Shown here: one piece after another, positions 1 through 11,586 of the stretch
How the letters are laid out: each line of letters begins with the position of its first letter
Position numbering within the stretch: the stretch's first letter is position 1
Source: Amoebophrya sp. AT5.2
Lineage: Eukaryota > Sar > Dinophyceae > Syndiniales > Amoebophryaceae
NCBI GenBank assembly: GCA_005223375.1
Contig: RXOD01004148.1
Coordinates: forward strand, 1-27,680
DNA length: 27,680 bases
Direction: 5' to 3'
Program-made: the position numbers and the translations under genes
Notes under the pieces: generated by a model
What the model was told of the DNA's origin: nothing
Seen by the model: the letters and a program-made list of their open reading frames with translations, nothing else
Database searches by the model: none

Positions 1-1428
1 CCCGCCGGTCTGTGGGCGACCCCCTTCGCCTTCGGTTTCACGACGATCGGGGGATAGACAGCAGCGGCGTCTTCTGGCTCACATGCACCTGGTTTCGGTG
101 ACTCAGCAGCCGCGTCTTTCTCCTTCGGCGCGGCATCTTCATCAGGGTCGAGATCGGCGGCGTCGACAGCTGCACTTTCAGCGCTCACGACAGCTTCAGT
201 GCGTGCAGACGGAGGGGCAGGACCACCCGGAAGATCATCAGCTACAACAACTGCACCCGCAGCCGCCTCAATCCCAGCCGCTCCTTCAGCCCCCTCTTGT
301 CGCTTTCCGACGGGGAAAACCACGCCCCCGCCGCCGACTTCGACGACGTCCATTTGCTCGGGCAGGCTATTGAAGCTGTCGTCGAGGGACTTGGCCGCAC
401 CATAGTGCACCATAGTACTCCGCGCCGCGCCCTCATCGGCCGGCGGCTCCCCGGTACTGCGCTCGTCGGCGTCCGCGCTTCTCCGCTCGGAAGAGGCGGC
501 TCGGCCCGCTCTGCTCTCCTTGCCGATGATCATCTTCTGGCGAGGCGTGCTCACGGAAGAGGGGCTCTCGTCCGGCGAAATTTCCGCGAAGTTGCTGCTC
601 GACGAAAGCGGTGGTCTTGATGACGCGGGCGAGACCGAAGGCGAGCTACCTTCTGGGGCGTGAACGGCCGGCAGGCATTCGCGAGGGGACGCTTGAGCCC
701 CGTCGTTTGGCTCGAGCGTGTCGGAGCTCGCGAGAAACGGGCCGTGGACCTGTTTATTCTTGGTTCCATTCGAGGACGTCGCGTTGGCGGCCTTAGAGCA
801 GCCGTGGCTGTCGTACCTATATATTCACTCACGTCTCGATCGATGAGCGGTGGCTGCTAAATTATTAGGAGCGTAATTCGGTCGTCAAACTTTCTGTGCC
901 ACGTGCCGACCGCTAGCACGGTAGGGGCCACATCCCGAGCAAACTGATGTATACCTACACGGTCCGCAACCAAATGAAAAACACAAAACCACACAATGCA
1001 AGAGGAAATCAGTCGTGTTTGCTAAATTCGCGATTCCGCAATCGATCCACAATCGTCAAGCGAATCCCACATCTGTCTCTAACCTGTCGCGAGCTGAAAC
1101 TACATGTACGCTGTCGCAGTGCCGTCAACCTCAACTAAAACAATTAAACATTTATCTGTACCTGCGGTTCGGGCGCTGACGTTCCTGTAATTGACATTTC
1201 AACGTCGTGATTGGACTGGTATTCCGCTTCTTTCTTTGACAAAAAATCTTCTCCTCGCTGGAGAAAGAGTTGTTTCTTGCACGACGTTTCCTGAAGATGC
1301 AGCGGCGCAGCTGTTTGATATTGATTCCCGTTGCAATCAGAACGACATACCGGGGTCAGGAAAGGCTCCGCCTCGGCAGAAACCGGTACGAGTGTGTCGT
1401 CGGATTCGAAGTGGTCGGCGTCGAGCAT
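1..1428 (-). CDS. Hypothetical acidic Ala/Pro/Ser-rich protein, 3' end cut off by the window edge
   Basis: The proposed start is the ATG at 1428. Exon 1 is 1428-1162, the donor GTACAG begins at 1161, the acceptor is CTCTAAG ending at 792, and exon 2 runs from 791 past base 1. The junction is phase 0 and joins ...TSAPEPQ to AANATSSNGT.... Exon 2 stays open for 263 codons without a stop. Its composition looks genuinely coding: many D, E, A, P and S residues, clusters such as SPDESPSSVS, and a Lys/Pro-rich stretch near the window edge (VVKPKAKGV). I see no signal peptide, membrane segment or known domain, and I do not recognise the family. The upstream start is uncertain. An AG at 1437 could be an acceptor, and another coding-looking minus-strand stretch lies at about 1553-1745, so there may be further 5' exons. 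The other two frames of exon 2 are rich in Arg/Pro and look like shadows. Confidence 0.5.
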
Positions 1429-2783
1429 ATTTTTCCCTGGTCACGGATGCGCCTCGATGTTGAACGCGACGCTGTCGCTGCGAGCCGCAGTTACAAGATC
1501 TCAATGAATCGTACTACCCCTCAGCACCTTGAAGTCAACTCGCTGCACTATCCGAGTGGAAGAGCGTCGTCTCCACCATCGATCACGCGCGGCACGGGAC
1601 GCGCACAATCGACTTCATTTTGCAAAGCCCGCGGGTGCTGCGTTGAAGACTTCGGCGTCGGCGAGTTCGCGCTCGAGAAGGTGCCTGTTGCGTACGGTCT
1701 TGGGTTCCCGTGTGCGTTTTCCGTGAGTTCCTGCAGCTGGAAGGAGAAAAACCGTCATCCACTCGTTCCCAAGTTGGGCACTGAGGCTTCATTTTCGACA
1801 CACAAAGAAATAGTCACCTTCTAGCACAACTTGCGAGCGGGAGCGGCGCGAGTTGGCCCTCTACTGTGTTTGGGGGAAATCTCGGCACGTCAGCCCTGCA
1901 GCAGCTGCTACAGATGTACAGGCCCGCTTCATCGAAAACGGTCATGCGTTGATTCAAAGACCTGGTCGCTTGCCGTGTCGGGTTTCTAGCGTATCGTATC
2001 TATTGTTTGACATTCACTTTAGGTGGCCGGCGTTGCCATAGGATCATGAGGTAAAGCAACAGGTATTGGTATTCACTTCTCGGCAATGACCATGACGCTT
2101 CTATGTATCTGACGAGTATCTCTGTATCGCTCCTGCGGCCAGGTAGCATGTATTTAAATATCGATCCGCTGCTGCTAGTTGTAAGGAACGAATTTTTACC
2201 ATGAGAAAATGCTCGGAGACGCAGACGAAAAATTTCATATTGCCTGCAGCAGCGGCGCGCAAAAAGAATCACAAGGACTCCGGATCGGTTTCTATCCTCT
2301 TCATGCGTCTTGATCCATCGGGAGCGTGGGACGGCTTTGTTGAGTGGCGCGGTGCAGCTAGGGACGAGAGGATCAGAAGTCGCTTGATCTTATTAACGAG
2401 AATAGAACGCTTGCCGCTTCGAATCAATTTCCGTATTTTTCGAACACCGACTTCGACCTGCAGTGACTGTGATGTGCAATACTAAGAAGCAGTTGCCTGC
2501 GTTCAAACGCAAAACGAATGAGCAACCTCAGACACATCATCCAGCGGGGAATCTGCGAGAGCGTTGGCGTTTTTTTGAAATGGGTCGCGTGTTTGCTCAC
2601 TGGTGCTTCACCGGGTTTCCCCTTTCTCCGCTACGCGAAGTTATAGTTCGTCGTCAACGAATCATGCCGTCACCATTAGAACCTCCCCAACAAAGGGATC
2701 TTCCTCCACTTTAGTTGCGATCTCATTGTTCTTGTCGTGCTTTGGCGTAAGCTGCAATAAAATCACGTCGGTCCCCCCACTAC

Positions 2784-2817
2784 CTAGGAGATGGAAGTAC
2801 CTAGGAGATGGAAGTAC
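2784..2817. repeat. Perfect tandem duplication of 17 bp
   Basis: The unit CTAGGAGATGGAAGTAC occurs twice head to tail at 2784-2800 and 2801-2817, preceded by a further TAC. It lies in non-coding sequence and looks like a recent slippage or repair duplication. Confidence 0.9.
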
Positions 2818-3058
2818 AACAGGAACTACAGGTACGAGCGGCCAATAACAAGCCACACACATCGCACACAACGCGATCGCATGGGTGCGCTCTTTATGAT
2901 GATGCTGATTTACCCTGCTCCGGGTGAAAGTGCCTGTTGCGACTGTTTCGTTTATCTCATCTGTTGTTCAAAGCAATGGACTATTTTGATTTTCTTCGTT
3001 TTGGTGCTTTCCCTTGTTCCTCCTCCGTCTGCTTTTTCCCCCGTCATCAAGAATGCAA

Positions 3059-3103
3059 CTTGGAGTTAGGGCTCATGTGCTACCTTCTTGGAGTTAGGGC
3101 TCA
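3059..3103. repeat. Direct repeat of 17 bp separated by 11 bp
   Basis: CTTGGAGTTAGGGCTCA occurs at 3059-3075 and again at 3087-3103. No coding or structural role is evident. Confidence 0.85.
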
Positions 3104-3797
3104 CAAAACAAAGAGCTGCAGTGTGATGCTCTTGTCGTATTTAATCAAGCTATTGGGGGCGACACCGCATCAGTTGATCTACCATCTTTTAAACTTAGGG
3201 CAAGAACAAGAAAACATGGCGAGATCGAGAAGAAAGCAGTGGTGTAGGCGACGAGAGACGGCAGTACCTTGTACCAGGGCTTAAAAAAAGTTGGAAGACA
3301 CCTTTGCGTTTGCAGACCACCCGAATAGCAATAGCTTGATAGGATGCGATAAGTGCTTCTGACATTCGACGTGTTTCACAAAAAAATGATGATGCTTTTG
3401 TAAAACATCTCTTGGCTCAGGGAAAAGTTCTCTGCTGCCAGTCTTTGTGTGCCCCGATGTCGTCCCGGGGCGAATTTTCTCCCGCGGTAGACGAACGACG
3501 AAAACGCGTCGGTTTCTTACGAGCTTCGTCAATGATCAACGTCAGGGATTACGATCGTGGAAAAAGGAAGCCGAGGCATCGGTTTCTTGAGAGTTTCACA
3601 GAAATTCATGCGGCCACAGCGGGTCCGGAGATTGAACATCATAAAGAAATGAAGAAGGTTAGAAAGACTACAACAATTCTTTAACTCTTTAACTAAGTGA
3701 ACTGTCGTCGTCGTGTCGTCGTTTAGGAACGTAGTATATGTGTGCAGTCGTCTTTGAGCCCCGTCACTGTCGCGCAGCTGTCGTCGATCCAGAGTCC

Positions 3798-6700
3798 CTA
3801 CGCCTTCGGACTTTCAGATTTCACCTTGGGACTCTCCGCTTTCGCCGCCACCTTCGGGGATTCCGGCGCTTTCGCTTTCGGAGTCTCCGCTTTTGGTTTC
3901 GGGCTTTCAACTTTCGCCTTCGGACTCTCTACTTTCGCTTTCGGGCTACCGTCCGCCTTCGATCCACCATTCGCCTTCGGACTCGTGGGTGCCTTTGCGT
4001 CCGCCTGAAGAGTCGCGTTTCGGAAGATCGCTGCTTCTTACTGCAAAAAGAAAAACAGTGAAACAACACAATGAATGCAGCATGGATCGAACAATACACT
4101 CTGCTTGATTTTTGCAGTCGTACTATACTAGCTAGAGCATCAAGAAGAATCCAAGAATACCTTGCTTATGCTTAGGTATCTCATACTTAGATTACATTAA
4201 GAGCGACGAAGGCTGTGGCTGTCTTTGATGGTGGCACTACCTTTTCGCCGTCTTGTTCTTTTATTTCCTCGTCCGCCTCTTTTGGCTTAGGTGGGGCGGG
4301 CTTTAGCCTCGCGTTTTCCGTACTCGTCTCGCGCACGATGCTCATAGTGAGGGGCACCACGACGGGAATTTTTCCTTCCACCCGCTCCTCCGCCGCAGCC
4401 GCGAGCGGTACCACTGCCACCAGCCCGTCTTCCACCGACGGCAGACTAGTCATCTGCACCGCCTCGCCTGCCTTCACCTCCGTGCCGTCGGGGTACGCAG
4501 TTGCGGCTCTCAAATGCAGTCCCCGGCTGCGCACCATCGTCAGGAACGTCCGAGCGGAGGTAGATATCGTCGCATACCCGGCAGCCGTCCTCGACGTGGA
4601 TTCGATGCTGCCGCTTTTTCCACCTCCCGCGGCCTCCACGTAGATACGCTGGGTGGGGAAAACGGTACGGGAACTGCTGGCACTTCTGGACGCCACGCCG
4701 CTCCCGGTCGTTCCCGGTGGCACTTTGAAGTCGTCCGGGAAGGACGCCTGCGCAACCAACTCGCCCGATTTTAGCTCTCGCGCCGCGTCCTCCGCGTCGC
4801 CAGTAATCGCCTCCGACGTCGTGAGCACGACGGGTGTGCCAACGCGGTAGTATACTTTCGTAAGCCAGACGGTGAAATCAGTTTTTGTCAGGTTGCCCAC
4901 GTGCGAGTTGTTCTGTTTTTCAGTCTCGCTCCCCTCGGGCGCGGTGGCTGGGTCAGGCACAAAGACGGAGCAAAACTGCTTACAGAGGGTGTCGAGAGTG
5001 GCCTGGTCTAAGTCCAGCTTCAGCTCCTTTTTCAAAAAGCGCTGCACGGTCGCGGGCGAAACGAGGGATTGCTTGGAAAGCGCCTTGTCTGCCTGTAGAG
5101 AGGGTTCAAAAAGACTTCAGATGCGCGACAAGCTTCAATCGCACATCAGTGGTGGGATGGCGCTATACCATTACCACCACCATCATGTCACATGATGAAA
5201 CAGTTCTTAAAGGCTGTACTGTAGGTACCTCGGTCTTCAGCATTTTTGCCCACATTTCCTCCCTGTGCTTGTCGTGGTCTTTTTTCCACTTCGTCTGGAA
5301 CGCCCGCGCTATTTCCAGGTGCGCCTTCACCGGCAAACCGATTTTTGCCCCTGTCGCGACGTTTTCCAGGTCCCGCGCGTTGTTTTCGACGTGCCGGACT
5401 TTTTGTCGCAGCGCTTCGAACGCTGCCTTTACCTCCGGGTTTCCTGTGGGTGCCCGCGGGTCTTTGCCTTTATTTGTGCTCGCCGCGTTTTTGGGCGAGG
5501 ACACCGCCATCTTGGGATGACTCTCCGGGGCGTGATCCGCAATCCATTCGTTAACTTTCCCCAGCGCCGCCTTCAACGTCCCGTGCCCCTCTGTCGCCAG
5601 CGAAATGCGCTCCATCGTGTCCTTGTAGTAGGCAGAGCTAGAGGAGGAGGACGACGACTCCCCTGCTCTCCTCCCAGTCGACGACGACCACAGGCTTTCC
5701 GTTTTCTCCGCGACTTCCTTGTCGGCTTTCACGATTTCCGCCCGTTTTGACTCCGTTTTTGCCTTCCATGTGGCTGCCAGCGCCCGCGCATCCGCCGCTT
5801 GCTTGTTCTGTTCGAGCTTCCCTGGAAGAGCGGCCAGGGTGGCCGCGATTTTCTCCGACGCTTTTCGCTTCTCCTTCAGGTTGGCGAGCATTTCTCTCAC
5901 CTGTGAGTACATCGGCTCGAAGTGTCCGCGGAACTGCTCCATCAATAAAATGGCACTGCTTGCCGCGTTCTCCGCTCGTTTCGATGGGCTGCCCGGGTGC
6001 ATGCGTGGGCTGAACGTCAACGTACCACCTCCCGCCTGCGCCGCTCCTTTCTTTGATGGCGAGGACGGGGGGATGATCGCGTCATCTTTCGCAACGAATC
6101 GCAGGTCCGCGTCGTACTTCTCGAAGGTCGGCGCGAGCTTGTGCAACTCCTGGATCATGGAGTCAATGCCCTGCGCGACCTTCTGCCCCTCCGCCTTTAC
6201 GACATCCCCCTCTTCGCATTTCTCGAGCCGGGTCTCCACCGGCTTCGACTCGTGTTGCTTGCAAGCGGCGTCTGGGGGTGTTTTGTACAACCATTCGTTG
6301 TAGAAGTGCAGCAGTGGAATGAATGCGCTGTACTTGCAATTATTGAAAGAACAATGTCGTACTTCAAGCGTGATAGATTTATTGTGCACGTGCCAAAGTC
6401 GAAAGAAAAGCCAAAAAAAACAGTACCCATGCTCTCCAGGTCTTTCACGAGTCCCGCGAGCTTGTCCTTCATCGGCGCAACGTGGTCGCTGACCGTTTTG
6501 TGGAGGTCGTAAAGGTGGGTTTTGAAGAAGTCGCGCATGTTTTTCGTCACTTCCGCGAGGTCGAGTTTCGGCTCGACTTTCCCGATCAACGACGCGGCGG
6601 AGCCACCTCCCGAGGACGACGTCAGTGCTGAAAAATTGGAAGACGGATCTGGCGCCAGCACGCCGCTACGCACGGTGCCGACCGCACCGTCCACGAGGCT

Positions 6701-9700
6701 CATGATCTTGTTCTTGCTGGAAGACAGCAGCACGGCCTTCTCCTTCGGTTTCAGCACCCGGAGCAGCGTCTGGTCGTCGCTCATCAGCGGACAGTCCGTG
6801 GTCAGAATGTAGTGAGGATCGAAAAGGGAAATGTACCTGTAGTGGTGGGTTGTGTTGTTCCGATTGTGAACGCCATCCGATCACAGGATCATCACGAGCC
6901 TGGTGGTAAGAAAATCAGAAATCGCGCGGAGGAGCACACGCACTCTCTGACATGAATTATGTTCTGACTGCTCCTCCAGGTGGAACGAAGCGAAACTCGA
7001 TCTCTGCGTCTACCAGACCCCGACACAAGCTAAGTAACTACGTCGTCCTGTTTGCCCGCATGGTGACCCATCCCTCCACGCCGTCCCTTTCCCGGCGCAC
7101 GCGCATCCGCTTCAGCTTCGCTCCCTTTTCGCCCTTCACCGAGATGGGCCCTTCCAACGCCATCAGTACCTCGTCCTTGCCGATTTTCCCGATGAACTCC
7201 TCGGACTTGCCGCCGGCCGGCACTTGCGTCGTCGCCGGGGTCTCCGAGGACTGTGTTAGCACCACCGGGTCGCTGCTCACGCACAGCAGCGGCACGTTGC
7301 CGCAGTATTACAAAAACCTCTACCGTTAGTGACCGGACGCAAAATCAATATGGCCCAAATATGGGAGGTTCAAATACTGTCGATAATAGGGGGAAAGTAG
7401 GAGCTACCGGACAGGAGTCAGTTCTAACCCCACGGCCGATCATGGCCGCTATCACTCAGTTTTATCTAGTAATACCCTGCTTTTGGTATTGGTAGGTGGA
7501 AGAAAACCGCCCAGACTGCGCGAGGGCTGTCCGGATGCCACGCGCTTCGATATCGATGCTGCAGCTGCTTGCCACAGCATAAAAGGTAAAATGCAAGCCG
7601 ATGCTGCAACTTCTACTTTGAGATGTCCATAATTTTTGGACCATATTCCAGACAGACTATATCTGGGCCATATTTGGCCCGGCGACGTTAACGGTACTTG
7701 ATCTTTGTAACAGTAGGTGAAAAAGTCCTCCACGAAGAGTTCCCCGGAATGATCTTGGGCGTACTTCGACTGACTCGCGACCGCGAGCTCGACCGCGCCG
7801 TCCGTATCCGGCTTGGATATCCGCTGCTCGCGCACCTTGAAGCAATTCAGGAGGAGCGTGTGCACGCGCTTTTCAGGGTCGCTGTCGCCGTCGGCGGCCT
7901 TTGACAGCAGGCCCTCCCGCTTGAGGAAGTCGACAACCTCGTCGACGGTCACCGTCTTGCGCTTCATGGCATCGGAGTCCTCGCGGTCGTTGCCAGAAAG
8001 CTTGTCGAAAAACTCCTGCTCCGTGTTCAACGAATGCTTCTCGCGGTACCTGGCGGCAAACTGAATGAATCGATTTTTTTACAAGAAGAGCACCAGTTCT
8101 GAAAGAAAACCATCGATGGAGAACACCCAAATGCACCACGTACAACAGCGTCGGGCGGAAAGGGCAAGGGGAGACCGATGAAACCTATTCCTTTATTATT
8201 ATTAGCTGATCTAGATATAATAAATAGGAAAAGCAGAGGACGAGTAAACCACAACCAACAGACAATACGCGTTGATCCCTGCCGCAAATCGCACATCGGC
8301 GGCGAGGTTTCGCTGCGCTTCGTGCTGCGCACCGTCGCGGTCCCACGCATCCACTGCGCGGCGAATCTTGATCGCGCGTTCCATGTACGACCCGTTCAGA
8401 CGCTGGCGCAGACTATCCAGCTCTCGCCGCTCCGTCGGCACCAGGTCCGGATCCTGATCGTGTCGTGGTTTGTTCAGCGGATCCAGTGATCGTTTATGGG
8501 TATTTGACGAATAATTTTCAAGACCTTACTTTTATTTCTTAATGTGCGTACCCGATTGGGATTGTGTTCGAGCAGCGGGTTTTTGGCTCCTTCCGGGCCG
8601 CGCAGCAGCTCTTTCAGGCCCTCGGCCTGCTGCGCCAGCTTGACGTACAGCGGCTTTTTCTTCAGTTCCGCCACTTGGTGGTCCGCTTCGCTGGTGCTGC
8701 TTTCCTCCCCCTGCCCGCCCGGCTCCTCCGCGCCCATTTTCTGCACTTTCAACAGCTCGCTCTCTAGGTACAGCAGCACCTCCACGACCTGCGCGTCGAG
8801 AGACCGCTTGAGCTGGTCGCGCTTGGCGCGCTTCGCCGCCTTCTGCTCGCGCAGGGCCTTCCGCTCCGCCTGCACGAGGACGGTGTTGGCGCGCGCGCGG
8901 GCGACACGGACCTCGGTACTCAGGGACTGCAGGGACATCCTGTTGTAGCGAGAAAATTGTTCACGGTTTGCAGTTTTGCACTACTGAAGGCCAGCACGAC
9001 GGGAAGTACTTTTTCTTACCACTTGTCGTGAAGTTTCGTCCGGAATTCCTCCACTTTGCCCTTTTCCCCCTTCAGCTTCTTGCTCTGCTCTTCGCTTGCG
9101 TCCATGTTCTGCAGGGTGACGGCCTCATGACCCTTCTGCAGGTACGCGCGGGCGTCAAGGAACGCAGCGGGATCGAGCTTCGCGAACTCGGCCAGAATCT
9201 TCCCGCACTCCTCGAATATTGTCTTCGCTTCTGCGGAGGATAGCCCAGGCTTCTTGCTCGGCTTCACCACGGCTTTCTCCAGGGCTGCCTTGTCCTTGTA
9301 GCTGTGACCGTTTGAAGTTGCAAGGGACTCTGGAAAGCCGCCCTTCAGAATCTGCTGATCGAGCTCGGCAAGCATCTCCGCCGTTTTGATGACCCAGGGC
9401 GATGGCTTTGCGTCTTCTACTTTGTCGTCCTTCTTTTCCTCTGCCGCATTTTCTTCTTTGCTCGACGAGGACTTCGATTCCTCCTTCTCGCCCCCGTCCT
9501 CCTCCTCACCGGTCTTCGCTTTCTTCTTCTTTTTCCTCTCGTCCTGCTCTGCGTCCCCGTCCTCCTTCTTTTCTGGTTCTTCAGCAAAAAACAGCTTCAT
9601 CGCGCTCGACGCTCCGCTTTTGTGCACTTTTTTTCTTTTCGCGATCTCCTCGTCGGCGTCCTTAATCTTGGTTTTCAACTCCTTTACCAAGGGTTCGTCG

Positions 9701-10589
9701 TACCCGTCGAACCGCATGTTCTTACACAGGTGCAACTGGTTCTCGGCCATCAATAGATTCTTCTTGAAGTCGCAGTGCCCCTTGTACTTCTCGTTGGGGT
9801 ACAGGAACTTCACGAACTTTTGTAGTTGCTTCACCGCTTCTGGCGGCGGTTGGTAGATCCCGCCTCCATTTGGGGGTTGATTTTGATACGACCCTTTTCC
9901 TTTTCCACCTGCACCTGCTCCGCCGCCTTTCTGCAGCTGGTGCTGTTGACCTCCGTAGCTGTTGCTGTGCCCGCTCTGTTCCTTCCCGCCTGGGCGGCCG
10001 TAGTTTGAGGCGGGGTTGTCGCTGTACTGCCGCTTGGCTTGGTAGCCGTCGCTGTACCCGCGGTTGTCGTATGGCCTCTTTTCGGGCGCGGCACTGGTTT
10101 CCATCTTCACCGCGGGATCTGTCTCTTTCTTGTGCCACGGTACGCGCCAGCCACTGGTTGGTGGCAATGGCGTGTTCACAGGGTTGTGAGCCCATACCTG
10201 TGCATCGTGATCAACCGAAAAGCTACTTTATCGATGGCACTTCCACTTTCATCTTCGGAGTTTAGATTTAGTATCGTTCTATTCTCATCAAGCCCACCTG
10301 CCGGTCGCGAGGATAAGTTTAGTACCTGCTCGCCGCCGACCACTGGCGCGCACCACCAGCCCATGAGATCCGGTCCGTCGCTATCGTTCCAGTAGTAGAT
10401 ACAGCTGCTCTGGGCACCCTCAAACGCCGCCTGCTTCTTGAACAACGGGCGGTCGTGGTTCTTCTGTCCTACTGGCGCGAGGTACCGTCCGTTTAAGGCC
10501 ACGAGATGACCAGAAAACCCCTGCGCTTGGAGCTGCAAATTCTGCTTGTGCTCGCCGAGCGCGGCAGGGGCTGTAGACGAAGACGCCAT
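3798..10589 (-). CDS. Ten-exon gene: dinoflagellate-type modular protein with GWW/SGW and GWVT modules and an SPK-repeat tail
   Basis: Exons are 10589-10326, 10197-9020, 8939-8552, 8453-8269, 8049-7711, 7302-7042, 6836-6427, 6361-5229, 5092-4196 and 4004-3798. They total 5,262 nt, an exact reading frame of 1,753 codons plus TAG. Exons 1-2 encode the split module GWWCAPVVGGEQ|VWAHNPV...PPTSGWRVPW, which I recall from many dinoflagellate proteins. Then come a Gln/Gly-rich linker, Lys/Glu-rich coiled coil, and in exons 6-7 EVLMALEGP...DGVEGWVTM followed by YILTTDCPL...LLRVLKPKEKA, a second dinoflagellate-type module. Exon 9 holds a related copy (VVLTTSEAI...ARELKSGE). Exon 10 is an H1-like tail of SPKAKVE repeats. 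Eight introns fit GT-AG (65-219 nt). Intron 5 is an introner and is not GT-AG. The 3' end of exon 9 is the least certain junction, because the nearer AG at 4043 would give an immediate stop. Function is unknown; the tail suggests binding to nucleic acid or another acidic partner. Confidence 0.7.
7303..7715 (-). mobile_element. Introner-like element with terminal inverted repeats and 5-bp target duplication, acting as a non-GT-AG intron
   Basis: On the plus strand CAGTA occurs at 7303-7307 and 7711-7715 and brackets a 403-bp segment, 7308-7710. The segment ends are inverted repeats: both read inward as TTACAAA, then a short mismatched stretch, then TACCGTTA, then GC-rich sequence and AATATGGCCC-like subterminal motifs. 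In the host gene on the minus strand, removing the segment plus one CAGTA copy restores ...FFTYCGNVPLLC... in frame. Reading into the segment from the left exon's frame meets TAA four codons upstream of VPLL, with no AG between, so a GT-AG intron cannot supply this acceptor. None of the six possible cut registers within the repeat gives GT-AG. Introners with such repeats have been reported in Amoebophrya and other dinoflagellates; the match here is inferred from structure only. Confidence 0.75.
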
Positions 10590-11586
10590 GGCTGCGAGCG
10601 ACGCGAGCTACAATTTGTTGTGCTAACTTCTGCAAAAGAAAAGAATGAATGAACGCAGTATGTAACTTATATTACTGCGGGCCACAATACAACTTCCGTA
10701 AAATCGCCTACACGCGGCAAAAGCCGTTGATGCTTCCCTAAGACACAGACACCGAGCGTTACCGTTACTGATCCTGCTGTGGTTCTCCAGTGCTGTGATT
10801 TCGTAGTCGACCTGTCAATCGATCATCCGCGTCAGTGATCTGCTTAATATCGCTGCCTACAACAGGCGCAACTGAGTTCGTTAAATCCGTCTAGGACGCA
10901 AATGCGTGTATTGATGTGCGCGAGCCTTGAACTTGAAAATATACAAAACTTCGCAAGGTAGATCGAAACCACATCGAAACTGTTGCAAATCAGCACCGGA
11001 ACAGACGAGGCTCATATGCCTGCATTCGCACACCTTGCTTCTTCAAGAAGCAGACAGTGGATTCCGAAGTAGAACATACCTTGAGCTTGAATGAAGATCA
11101 CCGGTGTAATTAGTAACAGCGGGATCGCAGGCGCAGCATGGCACACGACCCGTCCGCCCAGCAGAAAAGGACATTCAATTTCATCTTCATCGTGGTCAGA
11201 CGAGACTACAGAGACCCCTCCGACTTGCATTGATTGGTTCGTCAGACACGCGAATTCATTGAGGAGCGGCGGTATACAGATAAAAAGGGAGTACATCAGA
11301 GTTTCTGGGATGTTTTTTCGTTGTCGGTTTTTCAAGGCCACCGGCGGCAACACCGCCGAAGCGAAGCCGCCTCCGGTAAATCTAGCGAGGGCATTTCAGA
11401 AATAAATATAGAAGTTTCAAAACTAATACTACATTCGGTTCGTTGGTTGATTGTTGTACCACGCTCATATACAAAAAGTTGAAGCCATCTCGTCTTTGTT
11501 CTCAAAAGGGGTTTTACCTCATGAAGGTAAAGCGGGCTGAGTGCTGGTGCTACACTCGGAATGCGAATGGCACCCCGTTTCGCTGC
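10590..11586. other. Intergenic region, no supportable gene
   Basis: This is the space between the 3' end of the small CaaX-protein gene and the start of the ten-exon gene. A minus-strand open frame at 11012-11353 (113 codons, hydrophobic in its second half) has no domain, no Kozak-like context I trust and no neighbouring exon. Just upstream of the ATG at 10589 the minus strand reads CTTTTGCAG, which would suit a trans-splice acceptor for a dinoflagellate spliced leader; that is inference. Confidence 0.5.

Larger units (their letters stand above)
1429..3797. other. Region without a supportable gene
   Basis: Open frames here are short, lack recognisable domains and occur on both strands. The one stretch I would look at again is minus-strand 1553-1745, where one frame reads like coding sequence (Thr/Ser/Pro-rich, ending ...VIDGGDDALPLG) but has no clear donor in phase with the exon at 1428. 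It could be an extra 5' exon of the left-edge gene. The rest is lower in G+C than the flanking exons and contains two short direct duplications listed separately. It may include the 5' flank of the left-edge gene and the 3' flank of the ten-exon gene. Confidence 0.5.

Noticed and set aside
1270..1824. Plus-strand open frame of 184 codons
   Set aside because: It overlaps minus-strand sequence with better coding character, has no domain, and would be the only gene on the plus strand.
3413..3425. TTGGCTCAGGG resembling the end of the dinoflagellate spliced leader
   Set aside because: Only about ten bases agree, the site is on the plus strand away from any gene start, and the final AAG of the leader is not preserved.
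3742..4008. Plus-strand Phe/Gly/Ser-rich repetitive frame
   Set aside because: It is the antisense of the SPK-repeat exon. The minus frame gives a sensible Lys/Pro/Ser repeat with synonymous codon variation.
5719..6303. Plus-strand open frame of 194 codons
   Set aside because: It is a shadow of exon 8 of the ten-exon gene. The minus-strand frame there is long, Lys/Glu/Ala-rich and in phase with both neighbouring exons.
7030..7284. Alternative minus-strand frame over exon 6
   Set aside because: It is Arg/Gly-rich and unlike any module. The chosen frame contains EVLMALEGP and EGWVTM and is in phase with both neighbours.
7452..8030. Minus-strand frame that continues from exon 5 into the introner
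   Set aside because: The part left of 7711 lies inside the inverted-repeat element and has no homology to the modules expected next.
11012..11353. Minus-strand open frame of 113 codons in intergenic sequence
   Set aside because: No domain, no convincing start context and no splice partner; its length is within chance for the region.
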